From contig WHUZ01000058.1 of assembly GCA_015179045.1 (NCBI GenBank), forward strand, positions 124,001 to 188,000: a DNA stretch of 64,000 bases, given 5' to 3'. The position numbers and the translations under genes were made by a program. Positions 10,395-20,331 of the stretch are shown here, piece after piece. Positions within the stretch are counted from its first letter, which is position 1. Each line of letters begins with the position of its first letter. The notes under the pieces were generated by a model that was not told where the DNA came from, did no database searches, and saw only the letters and a list, made by a program, of their open reading frames with translations. The stretch comes from Kalaharituber pfeilii. Taxonomy: Eukaryota; Ascomycota; Pezizomycetes; Pezizales; Pezizaceae.

Positions 10395-10865
10395 TCTATC
10401 TCGGTGGTGTCCCTCCTCCGGTGACTGCTAGTCGAGGGCAGCCAAACCATGTGGAAGACCTACTAGTGCCGCCATGCATATGTATGCACCAAGCGTCCCG
10501 CCTAGCAAGGCTTGAGTATCGCGCCAGATATAAACATATCCAAGCCACAGCCTAATAGCTTATCGGCAAGCGGAAGAAGAGGAATCGTGGACGTGGCCTT
10601 GGCTGTGGACGCAGCGAGTAGTGAGCGGCACGAGCTAGCTCGAGCGAGCTCGTGGGTAAGTAAGCTCGAGCAGAGCTCATCAAATAGAAGGTTGGCTCGA
10701 GCTGCTTGATTACATGATATTGATAACTAATCTAAACTATTCTACAGCTTTATCCTCCTCCCCGCTATCCGCTAAATTCAGTATTTCTGTCTGAAACGTT
10801 GAATGACACCTTCATGAGTTTTGTTATACTCTCAGAATATCTCTATATATTACGAGCTGAGATTT

Positions 10866-10939
10866 TCTGAGCTTTAGGGTTGCAATATTGGAGGAGCTCT
10901 AGAAATGATGCCTTTTCTGCTAGTTTGATTGGTGAATTT

Positions 10940-10987
<48 letters not shown>

Positions 10988-11371
10988 CATTACTCGCATG
11001 CCGCCTGTGAGGCTATGGCGAGGTGGTGAATTTGTTGAGATAACAAAGCGGCAAACGAGTTCATGATACTGTGTTGCAGAAAAGCCCTCTAGTTTAGCTC
11101 GCTTTGTTGGAACCATCATGTCAAATGATATCCGTCACTTCAATTCTGTAGCGTTGCTAGTGGATGCCACAAGTTCTGAAAGGTGAGTATTCTCTAGTCT
11201 GGTTGCACCAACCCTCCGACCGTAAGTATTCTCCTCAGTTGTCACTTCCGAAAATGGTGAAGTAACATGGATGTGGTTGTTGTACAGCTTTTGACTTGCC
11301 AAGTCTTGGAACAATGCATACATAAAATTTCGTGCACATTGTCTAATATTTTTCGCCGCAAAATCATACAT
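10866..11371 (-). pseudogene. hAT transposase N-terminal remnant
   Basis: Minus-strand frames read FSATQYHELVCRFVISTNSP and, beyond the micro-insertion at 10941-11023, IKLAEKASFLELLQYCNP. This resembles the hAT transposase segment before the catalytic core (a hydrophobic stretch ending in Pro, then an F..LL motif). An upstream 78-codon frame at 11135-11371 may be more of the same protein. The catalytic DDE region is absent. Confidence 0.5.
10941..11023 (-). mobile_element. Tail-A micro-retroposon inside the hAT transposase remnant
   Basis: Target duplication TGGTGAATTTG at 10930-10940 and 11024-11034. The T-run is unusually long (about 42). The hairpin ends at its base, GGCGAGG. Confidence 0.9.
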
Positions 11372-11944
11372 CTTTCATACAGATAACTATAATGATGAGA
11401 GTTCAAAACAGTATGCAGATCTTTAACTGAAGAAGCTGGGCTGGCAAGAACGGCATCACGAATTGATATAGAATTGGTTATCAGATTGATAAATTACTAA
11501 TGTAGTATAAGGAACAAGAATCTGGAAGTGTAGCCTTAAAGCATAGTATGAGTCTCGAAGCCTTGATATTGGGTAGTAGTAAAGAGAAAAGATTTTCAAG
11601 AGGATAGAGAGAATAGAGAGGCCTATATATATACTCTTAAAATGCGCAACTTACCTTCTAGAGACCTCGGACATATTAAGTGTAAAAGACTTGATAGAGG
11701 TCTATATAATTGAACCACTTTTGATATTTATAGAAGTTGTTGGCAGGTTAGAATGAGCTCCGAGTCTCTAATTTATTACAGTATTAGGTTTTTACAGTTT
11801 ATGAAACCCTGCGCTGACTGAGCATTTTAGCAAGCTGTCAAGAGAAAACGTTAGCGTGATCTTGGCTGTCTTAAGCTCGAGCCAGCTTGCGTGGGCTCGG
11901 GCTCGAGCTGCCTCGAGCTGGCTCGGCTCGTGCCGCTCACTTAG

Positions 11945-12300
11945 CAGCGAGCCCTCGTATAAGTTGCCTCACTCCTTCCTCTTGCGCAGGGCAGCGCACC
12001 CGGCTGCATCAGGCACTTTCCAAGACGGTCTTGGCAGCGCGCTTGACTCTCGCCATTTTTTTTTTTTTATCACGTGACTCCGCTTGTAGCTGTTCGCCAT
12101 GGCAGGGCTGACTCTCGCCATGCGGGGTACCCAATGGGCCTGTTTCGGAAGTGCCCCTTTCAGAACTCCGCCCGACCATCACTCTGTGGGCCCCTTGGCC
12201 CCTTCTCCATCCTCTTCGCCCTCCTCTTCCATCTCCTCCACACCCATCCCGCCCACCTCGCCCACCCCAACGCGTCACCACACACCCCATCAAGCTCCGT
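11945..12300 (+). promoter_or_regulatory. Conserved upstream block of coiled-coil gene copy 1
   Basis: The sequence from GCGAGCCCTCGTATAAG through a C/T-rich tract to CATCAAGCTCCG recurs in the same place upstream of copy 3 (32440-32730, minus), in shortened form upstream of copy 4 (48125-48300) and alone at 32895-33190. Conservation of non-coding sequence upstream of every copy suggests a promoter and 5' UTR duplicated along with the gene. Confidence 0.6.
12057..12108 (-). mobile_element. Tail-B micro-retroposon in the upstream block
   Basis: Target duplication TGACTCTCGCCAT at 12044-12056 and 12109-12121. T-run, then CACGTGACTCCGCTTG and CGCCATGGCAGGGC. It is absent from the equivalent place in copy 3. 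Confidence 0.9.
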
Positions 12301-12357
12301 TTTATCCCCATATCCCTCAGGATGGCACGCGATCAATGATAGATAAAAAAAAAAAAA
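12301..12357 (+). mobile_element. Variant tail-A micro-retroposon
   Basis: Target duplication AAGCTCCGT at 12292-12300 and 12358-12366. The body has diverged (CCCTCAGGATGGCACGCGAT, then CAATGATAGAT and A(n)) but keeps the tail-A layout. It sits about 50 bp before the start codon of copy 1. Confidence 0.75.
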
Positions 12358-12409
12358 AAGCTCCGTCTACGCCACCACACACCACTTCACCACGAACAAT
12401 ACATTACTC

Positions 12410-13199
12410 ATGCCTTCCAACAGAGCAATCTCTGCTGTCATCATCGTTATTTCAATCATTGCTTCAGTGTAAGTCGTGCCCAGCTGACCCCGCTCCCGTG
12501 ACGAGATAACCTGCTGACTGCTATGCCAGTTCTGTGACCTCTGCAGTGCCCGTGGCCACTGGCAAAGATGCTGCAGCGGCAGCACTAGATGCTATCAAGA
12601 GCCTGGGCGGAGCTCTGGATTGTGACAATTTTCCTAGCGGCACATTTCCTTGCCGGGCAGATCAGGTTTCAGAGGTGGGAAGTAGAGGAGGCGGAGCGGA
12701 TTAAGAAGGCGAGAGATGAGGAGGCGGCGAGGAAGATGAAGGCCATACGTGCAGTAGCAGCGATAAAGAGGCAGGCAGAACTGGGGACGGCGGCAAGGAG
12801 CAGGCAGGTGGAGCGGGTGAGTGTTAGAGATCTACAGTAATGTCGGAGTGTTGGAGGTGTCGGATATCAGAGAGGTCCGTGATAAAGGGTGGTAAGGGCC
12901 CGAGAGCAACCTCATGCTCTATGTATATAGGTGTATTACTTTGGCTACTCTCTCTACGAAGGAATAACAATCATCTCTTTCTACCCAAAATCTCAACAGT
13001 GAGGAAGGCTGCGGAAGAGAAGGCGGAGCAAAAGAAGATGGCAGCAGAGGAGGCCGCAGCGCGTGATCAAGTGCGGGCGGAGTTTTTGAGAGCGGCCAGA
13101 ATGGAGGAGCGAGAGCAAAAGATCAAATTGCAGTCGCTGAGGTTGGAGACCTTGAAGGTAATTGGAGATGTCGGTAAGTTGAACATTAAGTGGATTTAA
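12410..13199 (+). pseudogene. Membrane-anchored coiled-coil gene, copy 1 (damaged)
   Basis: Exon 1 (12410-12468, 59 nt) encodes MPSNRAISAVIIVISIIASV, a signal-like hydrophobic segment. Intron 1 (12469-12529, 61 nt, GTAAGT...CCAG) has the same length as in copies 2 and 3. Exon 2 continues SVTSAVPVATGKDAAAAAL, then a frame change is needed to reach LWIVTIFLAAHFLAG (second hydrophobic segment) and the charged EEAERIKKARDEEAARK stretch. A possible intron starts near 12814 (GTGAGT). A further charged helical stretch lies at about 13002-13180 (KAAEEKAEQKKMAAEEAAA), ending at a GTAAGT. The frame break and an awkward splice phase suggest a pseudogene. Function unknown. Confidence 0.6.
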
Positions 13200-13256
13200 C
13201 TGCCCTTCAGTTAGTTGCTAACGTGTTGCTCATATCCAGGGTTAGGTGAACTTGGG

Positions 13257-13316
13257 TCCCTGCCATGGCGAACAGCCGCAAACGGGGTTACGTGAAAAAA
13301 AAGAAAAAAAAAAAAG
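13257..13316 (+). mobile_element. Tail-B micro-retroposon
   Basis: Target duplication AGGTGAACTTGGG at 13244-13256 and 13317-13329. Body CCCTGCCATGGCGAACAG, GGGGTTACGTGA and A(n) with one G. It lies just after a likely splice acceptor of the coiled-coil gene unit. Confidence 0.9.
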
Positions 13317-13329
13317 AGGTGAACTTGGG

Positions 13330-13900
13330 AATCTTAATATCAGTTGAGCATTTCAATTACTTGGGCGTCACGTGTGTGCAGGGTGACGTCGGTTGCCCAC
13401 GTTCGTCGTTCTTCATTCCCGTGTCAAACATCAGCTCTCCCATGTCCATCCCTCCCGCTCCTTACATCTACCAACATCTACGACCCACATCTTTCTTCTG
13501 CACTCATGCTTGCTTCCCTCCCTTCGCGCCCCCACTCTAGTCCTCGAATGCAAACCACCTGCTCGACCTATGCTATTTCTAAATCAAGTGTGCGTCGCAG
13601 TATGGAAGCCCACATCCGGGGACCTTCATGGTAGGTGTTTTTTTTTTTTTTTTTTTATATATCAATACTCGCATGCCGCCCTTCGGGCTATGGCGAGATG
13701 GTAGGTGTTGAATGTAGATGGATAGGCCGCGGGGGAGGAAGAGTAGGGGTGGAGACGAGTTAGCGTAGTAAGATCCAGCGGGAAACACGTGGATATGAGA
13801 GTCTAGGTGACTTTTTGTTCTCAATTTGTCGCCGCCTCTTTGACCCCGTCCATCTCTTGTACGCTGGCGACCGCCTCACTTCGGCGTTTTCCAGTGTCCC
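13330..13900 (+). repeat. Conserved 3' block of the coiled-coil gene unit
   Basis: This stretch, starting near GTGTGTGCAGGGTGACGTCG, matches 50325-50830 downstream of copy 4 and a shorter minus-strand block at 31370-31500 beside copy 3. It is therefore part of the duplicated unit. No common long reading frame was recognised, so it may be a 3' exon, a UTR or a neighbouring relic. Confidence 0.5.
13640..13697 (-). mobile_element. Tail-A micro-retroposon
   Basis: Perfect target duplication ATGGTAGGTGTT at 13628-13639 and 13698-13709. Intact hairpin with GCCC and GGGC arms; the 5' end is exactly at the stem base. The paralogous stretch near 50610 lacks the insertion. Confidence 0.95.
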
Positions 13901-14032
13901 CGCTCCCTTCCCTGCTCGCAACTTCTACACGCAATGTGTAGGTCTCCTTTCGTGCACTTTCTAGCACATCCCCTTCCGTGGGCAGAAGAATTTGTGCTTC
14001 ATGTGCAGCGGTTAAACAAAAAGTACAGAAGA

Positions 14033-14098
14033 TTTTTTTCCTTTTTTTTTTTTTTTTTTTGTCGTAACCCCGCCTATAGGCTACCAGCCTATGGCAGG
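14033..14098 (-). mobile_element. Tail-B micro-element (AGGCT variant)
   Basis: T-run, then GTAACCCCGCCTATAGGC, TACCAGCC and TATGGCAGGG. No convincing target duplication. Confidence 0.6.
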
Positions 14099-14413
14099 GA
14101 AAGGAAAGAAGGTTGACTAGGAGGTTCTAGGGGTATCGGCGTGTAGGAATCCATATAGGAGTGGTAACCAGAAAAGTTGTTCCCTGTGGCATCAAAGTGA
14201 GTCGCATTTAATGGACCTAAATTCTGTTGACATCGAAGGTAGTATTGGAGTAGCAGTTGTATGCAGAATCTGAGATACAGATAGGGATATATATACCTTT
14301 CAATCATCGTTACCCAGAAAGCGTCAAGACCTTACCCTCTTAGCTGCCGACGAAATGAAAGTTGATAAGCAACCCCCTTCTGAGAATAATGCTTGCTGTA
14401 CAGCTTGGAGCAG

Positions 14414-14473
14414 TTTTTTTTTTTTTTTGACTCACATAACCGCGCATGCAAGATACAAGTCTATGGCAGGGAG
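14414..14473 (-). mobile_element. Tail-B micro-retroposon (variant)
   Basis: Target duplication GCTTGGAGNAG at 14403-14413 and 14474-14484 (one mismatch). T-run, then CACATAACCGCGCATGC and TCTATGGCAGGG. Confidence 0.75.
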
Positions 14474-14484
14474 GCTTGGAGGAG

Positions 14485-15010
14485 TCTCAGGTGGCATGAG
14501 AAGCGATTTTGGTTTAATAAGGAAGGGGGTTGGATGAGGATACTCAAGGAGGAAATAGTTGCTACAGTGTCTATACTATCACAGTATTACGCTGAACTCA
14601 CTGACCTTGGAACGTTTACTGGTGCGAGAAGAAGCAAGTTCCTGGTTGTGATATTCACATCATACTTTGCCAGCTGACTTTGGGTTCTGAAATAGGATAG
14701 GGATGAACAAGGAGGAAATGCCAGGGTCAATTGCGAAGAGCCCATGATGGGACATAATGTAGCCGTGCTCTGAACTTGCTTGAGGTTTGGGAACCTTTCT
14801 GGTGCACGACACAAATCGTAGTTTTTGAGCGCCAAAACGGCTGGTACGTAAGTGCATGTTGGGAAAAAGGAATCATGAGAGATTGGCTGCGCGACCCAGG
14901 CTGGGATATAAGGATGTTATTAGATTGCTCAGAACATACTGAGCTGGTTTTGGGACACTCGTGGTCAGTGTGGGACGTGTAAAGTCGCTTTCTAAGGTGG
15001 GCACCAGTGG
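14485..15010. other. No gene recognised
   Basis: Short open frames only, without recognisable motifs or repeat ends. Confidence 0.35.
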
Positions 15011-15028
15011 CCGGGCTAAGGAATTATT

Positions 15029-15086
15029 ATTTTTTTTTTTTTTTTTAATATCAATACTCGCTTGCCGCCCGATGGGCTATGGCGAG
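15029..15086 (-). mobile_element. Tail-A micro-retroposon
   Basis: Perfect target duplication TAAGGAATTATT at 15017-15028 and 15087-15098. A hairpin with four-base GCCC/GGGC pairing and the 5' end at GGCGAG make this one of the cleanest copies. Confidence 0.95.
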
Positions 15087-15344
15087 TAAGGAATTATTGT
15101 TGGCTATATCCATCCGGTGGGATGCTTCAGATTCCATAGACACCGTTACCCCGAATGCCCAGCTTGGTGACATTTCCTGCCTTGAGATGCAAAACCCCGT
15201 TCTGGAATGTTTCAGAGGAAAAGTGGTGCAGCAGAACTGTAATGATAAAGACGACCGGAGAGAAATGGAAGGGAGTTGATTAGATATTGGGTATCGCATA
15301 TGACATTCCTGGATGGGGACATTCATTACAAGATTATCAGGTTA

Positions 15345-15560
15345 GTCTGGGGCAGCGACAACTACTGCAACTGCACATGCGTTCGTAAGAAACTTTACGT
15401 TCATAACCCCCTCCTCCGATGAAACCTGCATAGAACGAAAGCTCTCTCTCGACTAAAACCATTAATCTCATTTTTATCTCAAACTACTCAATTCTCCAAA
15501 GTTCCCATCTGGACCGAAAAATCTCAGAAACTTTTTCCGCTGCGTTGCTATCACGATCTG
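15345..15560 (+). mobile_element. 5'-end fragment of the ORF1-type retroelement
   Basis: Words such as AACTGCATAGA or CCTGCATAGAACGAAAGC and CGAAAGCTCTC match the 5' UTR of the element starting at 22136 (and, more weakly, 42225). No ORF1 or tail follows, so this is an isolated promoter or 5' UTR relic. Confidence 0.5.
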
Positions 15561-15779
15561 ATTACTGAAATCTACTGTGGTAAAGTGGGATGTCAAGGCC
15601 CAGGATAAATACAGATCCGAATTCCCGGCGCACTCTGACGAATGGAGTGATGAGCAGCTGACACTGCCAGCAGTCTTAATACCAGGATAGATATCAAAGG
15701 TTTCATGGTGTTAGAGCAGAGAACAAATACACTAAGATTCTAGACTTACAGATAAATGCAGGCTACACAGTTCTAACAA

Positions 15780-16058
15780 ATGAGTTTGGTATATCGACGC
15801 CCATTCCCAAGAATCGCATCGGCTCATCAGCTTAATAACTCACAAATGCAACCGATTGATTATACTGCTGCTTTTATTGCAACATTCGGAAAGAATATGA
15901 AGAATAGCGAATGGACAATGCGATTTCCAGCAGAGACCCAAATTCCCCAGCTATACTACGTAATTGCGGATACACTATGCCAGATCCACAAGAGCTTATT
16001 CATTTGCAGTGTGGAGCCTTTTGAGGGTGTACGATTGAGGTGCAGGTACAGGTTGTAA
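15780..16058 (+). CDS. Possible hypothetical small protein, 92 aa
   Basis: An ATG-started open frame with balanced composition and no low-complexity sequence. No motif, signal or partner is recognised. It could be an exon of a larger gene or chance, and I include it only as a weak candidate. Confidence 0.2.
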   Translation: MSLVYRRPFPRIASAHQLNNSQMQPIDYTAAFIATFGKNMKNSEWTMRFPAETQIPQLYYVIADTLCQIHKSLFICSVEPFEGVRLRCRYRL

Positions 16059-16236
16059 ACCCTTCAGTATATTCTGCAATGCTAGACGATTTTCAAACTG
16101 CTGGATAAGCTGTGCAAGCTTTACAGGCTTGAAAGTAAGCAAAATCATTCTGCTTCTTCGCTTGAAAGATTATGATGGGTATGAAATTGCTCTTGTTCAA
16201 ATAAGTTTTTCCTACTATAGGCCGGTAGCTTGTATG

Positions 16237-16517
16237 TAGTGAGCGGCACGAGCCGAGCCAGCTCGAGCTCAAACGAGCCAAGATCATGCTTGTGTTTTTC
16301 TTGACAGCTCGCTCAAATGCTTAGCCAGTGCAAACTGTAAATACCTAATATAGTAATAATTAGAGACTTGGAGCTCATTCTGACCTACCAACAACTTCGA
16401 AATGCACAATTTAGCTGATAGTAGTGAGAAAGATGAAAATTTAGCTTAGTTTAGTTTAGTTTGTCAATATTATGTATATAATCAATCCAGGCTCGAGCTA
16501 GCTCGTGCCGCTCACTA
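16237..16517. mobile_element. hAT-type MITE, 281 bp
   Basis: TAGTGAGCGGCACGAGCCG at the left, CCGCTCACTA at the right, and a perfect 8-bp duplication CTTGTATG (16229-16236 and 16518-16525). The interior contains TTAGTTTAGTTTAGTTTG. Orientation is opposite to the copy at 1451. Confidence 0.92.
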
Positions 16518-16877
16518 CTTGTATGTAGCGTATGTGGCTTAAAAAAAAAAAAAAAAAAAAAAAGATTATTTGACTAGAATATGGGAAGTTGATAATCCTG
16601 CCGAGCACCGTTTGGACATGGGACAACCCGGCCGTTTGCAGTGATTATGGTTTAGCAGTTTGGGACATTGATGCTGTAGGTTCGGTTGATGTAGTTAATA
16701 GCCATCTAGGATGAATTAAAGTGATTGGAATTGTTGCCTGCAATTCAAACAAAGGTCCAAGCTTGGTGTGACATGGGAGCTCGTATTGGTAAGCAATACT
16801 ACTCGTTACCAGAATTTAGTGCTGTAATAGCATGCGTTGGTTGAAGAGCTGTGGACATCTGCTGCTACATTGCTATT

Positions 16878-17393
16878 TTTTTTTTATATCAGTGATCGCA
16901 TGCCGCCCTATGGGCTATGGCGATTTAGTTACATAAGGAAATGAAGATGCCCACGGCTCTCTCTAGTGATGTGGGTGATAAAAACCGGCAAAGGAAAGTA
17001 CAGTGTGAGACCCACAGCTCTCGCTAGTAGTGTGGGTAGTGCCAAAGTCAGCATGGTTGGTCTTCCTACTTCTGTCCTCTACCCCAATCATAATGTTCCA
17101 CTCTTAACCATCGTCTTCCGAGATGGAAGCGATACGTCGGCCCCCGAAATCCGGGGAAGGGGAAGTCGATCCGATACAGGGACCGATGGAGATGCTGGGG
17201 GAGGACGGAACGAGCAACTGAGCTACCGAAGATTGTTTCCTTCTTTTCTTTCTATTCTCATTGTCGTTGTCGTTAGTCATTTACCCTCATGTAGTTAGGT
17301 AACACCTCGCCATAGCCTCACAGGCGGCCAGCGAGTAATGATATAAAAAAAAAAAAAACAATCGTCTCCCGAGCCTCACTTTCCCAACCTCGG
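16878..17393 (-). mobile_element. 5'-truncated LINE A copy, interrupted
   Basis: Target duplication TACATTGCTATT at 16866-16877 and 17394-17405. Poly-T and a tail-A hairpin at the left. A second LINE copy of opposite orientation (17123-17360) is nested inside. Confidence 0.8.
17123..17360 (+). mobile_element. Nested 5'-truncated LINE A copy
   Basis: Target duplication ATCGTCTYCCGAG at 17110-17122 and 17361-17373 (one transition). It contains an ORF2 C-terminus reading EMLGEDGTSN and a stop, then a 3' UTR, the tail-A hairpin and poly-A. The same C-terminus (EMLGEDGTGD) occurs at 29214-29373. Confidence 0.8.
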
Positions 17394-17417
17394 TACATTG
17401 CTATTGACCCAGGCCCC

Positions 17418-17460
17418 CGCCCTGACATGGCGAACAGCTGCAAGCGGGATTACATGAAAA

Positions 17461-17492
<32 letters not shown>
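17418..17492 (+). mobile_element. Tail-B micro-retroposon
   Basis: Perfect target duplication GACCCAGGCCCC at 17406-17417 and 17493-17504. Body CGCCCTGACATGGCGAAC and CAAGCGGGATTACATGA with a poly-A of more than 30. It lies 12 bp beyond the right target duplication of the previous LINE. Confidence 0.92.
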
Positions 17493-17494
<2 letters not shown>

Positions 17495-17599
17495 CCCAGG
17501 CCCCAAAGAGAAAGACTGCCGTTTCCCCTACAAAATTGTCCTCTCAAAAGAGATGATACCCTGCCGCCACACCAGGTCATGACTGACCTCTTGCACGGA

Positions 17600-17890
17600 C
17601 TATGACCGGCGTCTATTTTGCATCACTAAATGCTGTTAACCTGTACCAACATTCGATCTACCTTTCCCACAATGTTGGTACCTGTGTCACAGTATCATGG
17701 CGTAAAGTTTATCGCCTGATGAGGTCCGGAAGCTGCAGGCAGAATCTGCGTGTCCGGAGAGGTTCCGAATTGGTTGTACTGTGAAGATTGTTATTGCTCG
17801 ATGGCTGGTGAAACAAGAGAGGAGAGAGGGAAAGGTGACTAGTTCGGTTGTTATTTACCTGGAGTGGGCAGGTAGAACTGGTCAAATACC
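17600..17890 (+). pseudogene. ORF1-like fragment (type B)
   Basis: Reads VIARWLVKQERREGKVTSSV followed by VIYLEWAGRT. This is the type-B version of the RWL...TSSVVVYL motif that is also found on the minus strand at 30750-31110. It lies directly upstream of a type-A ORF1 insertion. Confidence 0.55.
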
Positions 17891-17951
17891 TGACCCTCCC
17901 TCACTTGTGGTGGTCGTGTAGAAAACACCCCCTCGAATTGATGGTGCTGGG

Positions 17952-18308
17952 AACGCGGGCCTGGGAAAGACCGTGGGAATTAGGTGGTTAAGAAAGAAGT
18001 CCGTGTTGTTGGAAGAGGGAAAGAAGACGAGTTCAGTGGTGGTATACTTAGAAGACAACACTGACATCGACAGGGTAAGGCTCGGAGGGAAATGGTTGAG
18101 GATTAGCCCTTACGAACAGGACAGGGGACGGAAGTGACGCACCTGTACAAGGGATCACCACCCGCACCATGCATTAGTACCGCGGGAAACACATGTAGTT
18201 AGCCTTTTCTTTTTTCTTTCATTAATACAGAAACCTCGCCATAGCCCGCTGGGCGGCCTGCGAGTATTGATATAAAAAAAAAAAAAGAAAAAAAAAAAAA
18301 AAAAAAAA
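17952..18308 (+). mobile_element. 5'-truncated ORF1-type element with tail A
   Basis: Target duplication GATGGTGCTGGG at 17940-17951 and 18309-18320. The open frame reads GIRWLRKKSVLLEEGKKTSS, then VVVYLED and VRLGGKWLRISPYE, with a stop at 18135-18137. The 3' UTR, tail-A hairpin and poly-A follow directly, with no reverse transcriptase between ORF1 and the tail. Confidence 0.85.
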
Positions 18309-18320
18309 GATGGTGCTGGG

Positions 18321-19249
18321 GAGGCTGGCTTGGCATCTACATCCTATCACAACACACAATTAGCCAGCACTAAGCTAAGCAAGAAAATCATCGAACAGGG
18401 CAAAAAAATAAAAGCAGTGTCGATTTATATAGTTGAAGGAAATTAAGAAGCGGGGGTATTTCCATGAGTATAGAAGGGTTTTCATGTAGATAACCGTACG
18501 AAAAGGGAACCGAAACAATGCAAGTTTTAGTGGCTAGTAAGCACGTCGCGATTAGTTATCTAGTCACAGGCAGTACTCCGAACGCTCGTCGTTTTGAGCT
18601 GGTTTTCGCTGGTGCGCTCGCTACAGTATTTCAGGTCACCAATACTGTAAATCACCACAACGCAATGTACACCACGTTCCGACGCACGTTCTACGCCAAA
18701 ACTGACCACGCGCCACAACATATATCTCAACCACCAGAATAGAATTTTGTATACCCTTTTCAGGGAAAATAAATAAAGGGTTATTCTTCGCTTTTCATAC
18801 CTCTATTTGCACTGAAAGGACATGGCGGTCAGTTAATGGCACCACGAGTTTTTCATTGATGTCTTGGCATGCATTTATATGGAATTCCCATACAAAGTGC
18901 ACTGGAGGGTAGGATGCACTACTTCCCATCAACGCTCACCATAATGGCTCTAGAATTGTGGCTAGACAATCTCCCCAATAGGCCTCTTGATAATTAGTGC
19001 TTCAATTGGCTTAATGTTGTTTTAATTCCTAGTTCATACATCAAATTGCCATTTCGGGTGGTTTTCCTATACAATTATTGCATTCAATTTCTATGAGAAT
19101 ATGAATTTTGTGAATTATTCTACCACTTCTGTATAAATTTTCTTGATGTGCTTCTCACATCTTTGACTAAGATGAAATATTGTTATTCAAGTGTCCTACT
19201 ATTTTTATCAAATTTAATTCAGGTGTGATAAGTGGAATTCAATATTAGT
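18321..19249. other. No gene recognised
   Basis: No coherent coding sequence. The second half is AT-rich with short frames only. Confidence 0.35.
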
Positions 19250-19260
19250 GATATCACAGT

Positions 19261-19322
19261 CCCTCGCCATAGCCCTTTGGGCGGCATGCGAGTATTGATA
19301 AAAAAAAAAAAAAAAAAAAAAA
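19261..19322 (+). mobile_element. Tail-A micro-retroposon
   Basis: Perfect target duplication GATATCACAGT at 19250-19260 and 19323-19333. Nearly the whole element is hairpin plus poly-A; it starts CCCTCGCCATAG. Confidence 0.95.
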
Positions 19323-19776
19323 GATATCACAGTGAAAAATATATGCCAACCCTATGCCAGTTTATAGTGCGAATTTCATGAATGATAAATCCCTTCAAAA
19401 CAACAAATCTGAAGAAGCTAAACTGTGGAATATGAAGAATTGTCCTTAAATCAACCAGTCTACAAGTTACAAACAAAATTCTATTCTCGTGGTTGAGATA
19501 TATGTTGTCGCGCGTGCTCAATTTTGGTGTAAAACGTGCGTCGGGACGTGGTGCACGTCGGGTTGCGGTGAAAGACAGTAGAGAGCGCATACAAAGTCTC
19601 AACAAATAGCATCCAAGTGTATTATCGGGCCAATTGTGAGTTTCGTATTATATAGTATGCATCGGTAGGGTATTAACTTAAGTATCTAAATGCTACTAGG
19701 CCTCGCTTTCATTCTGCCCTATTTGTTACTATCTAATGTTCCTTATTTGAGAAACATGGTAGCCTTTAAGTGGAGT

Positions 19777-19917
19777 GAGGAGGGGAGTTAGACAGAGGAA
19801 GCAGAGAGAAGGAGTAGGTTCAATGTATGGAAGGAACGGGATGTAGAGTAGATAGGACATCTCGCCATAGCCCTTAGGGCGGCAAGCGAGTAATGAAATA
19901 AAAAAAAAAAAAAAAAA
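19777..19917 (+). mobile_element. 5'-truncated LINE A copy, 141 bp
   Basis: Target duplication TTTAAGTGGAGT at 19765-19776 and 19918-19929. About 85 bp of 3' UTR precede the tail-A hairpin and poly-A, so truncation here occurred upstream of the hairpin. Confidence 0.88.
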
Positions 19918-20035
19918 TTTAAGTGGAGTCCCGACGCTCCATGAAGATGACGTGGGCGTTATAGACAATTACGAGTCCACTAACAACCCGTTGCATTGCA
20001 CAGGTTGCTAAGTGGCTCGATTACCCTACGTAGAC

Positions 20036-20084
20036 GCCCTGCAGCTGCATGCGGGGTTACGTGATATCAAAAAAAAGAAAAAAA
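20036..20084 (+). mobile_element. Tail-B micro-retroposon, internally shortened
   Basis: Target duplication ACCCTACKTAGAC at 20023-20035 and 20085-20097 (one mismatch). Body GCCCTGCAGCTGCATGCG and GGGTTACGTGA; the CATGGCGAA segment is missing. Confidence 0.85.
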
Positions 20085-20179
20085 ACCCTACTTAGACAGG
20101 GGAAAGGAGCTCCGCATATCGGCAAATGCATATGCCAAGCCATTCTGTCATGAGACAATGCAGCTGAGAAAGCGGTGCT

Positions 20180-20240
20180 TTTTTTTTTTTTTTTTTTTTT
20201 TATATCATTGATCGCTTGCCGCCCTGTGGGCTATGGCGAT
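20180..20240 (-). mobile_element. Tail-A micro-retroposon with paralogous empty site
   Basis: Target duplication AAAGCGGNGCT at 20169-20179 and 20241-20251. Copy B of the duplication reads GAGAAAGCGGAGCTTGAA near 27183, which is the uninterrupted site. Confidence 0.93.
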
Positions 20241-20331
20241 AAAGCGGAGCTTGAAGGCTGAAAGCCAGTGACTTGACGGCCACAGAGAACGTGTCCTCTC
20301 CTTATTCTCGACATTGTCCCACGGAAGAAAT

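Larger units (their letters stand above)
10619..11943 (-). mobile_element. hAT element, 1.3 kb, defective
   Basis: Terminal repeats TAGTGAGCGGCACGAGC and its complement, flanked by a perfect 8-bp duplication GCAGCGAG (10611-10618 and 11944-11951). It shares termini with the roughly 290-bp MITEs but has about 1 kb more interior, including a transposase remnant, so it is closer to the autonomous parent. It lies directly upstream of the promoter block of coiled-coil gene copy 1. Confidence 0.85.

Noticed and set aside
16540..16563. A poly-A run after GTGGCTT as another micro-element
   Set aside because: No hairpin of type A or B precedes it and no target duplication is visible.
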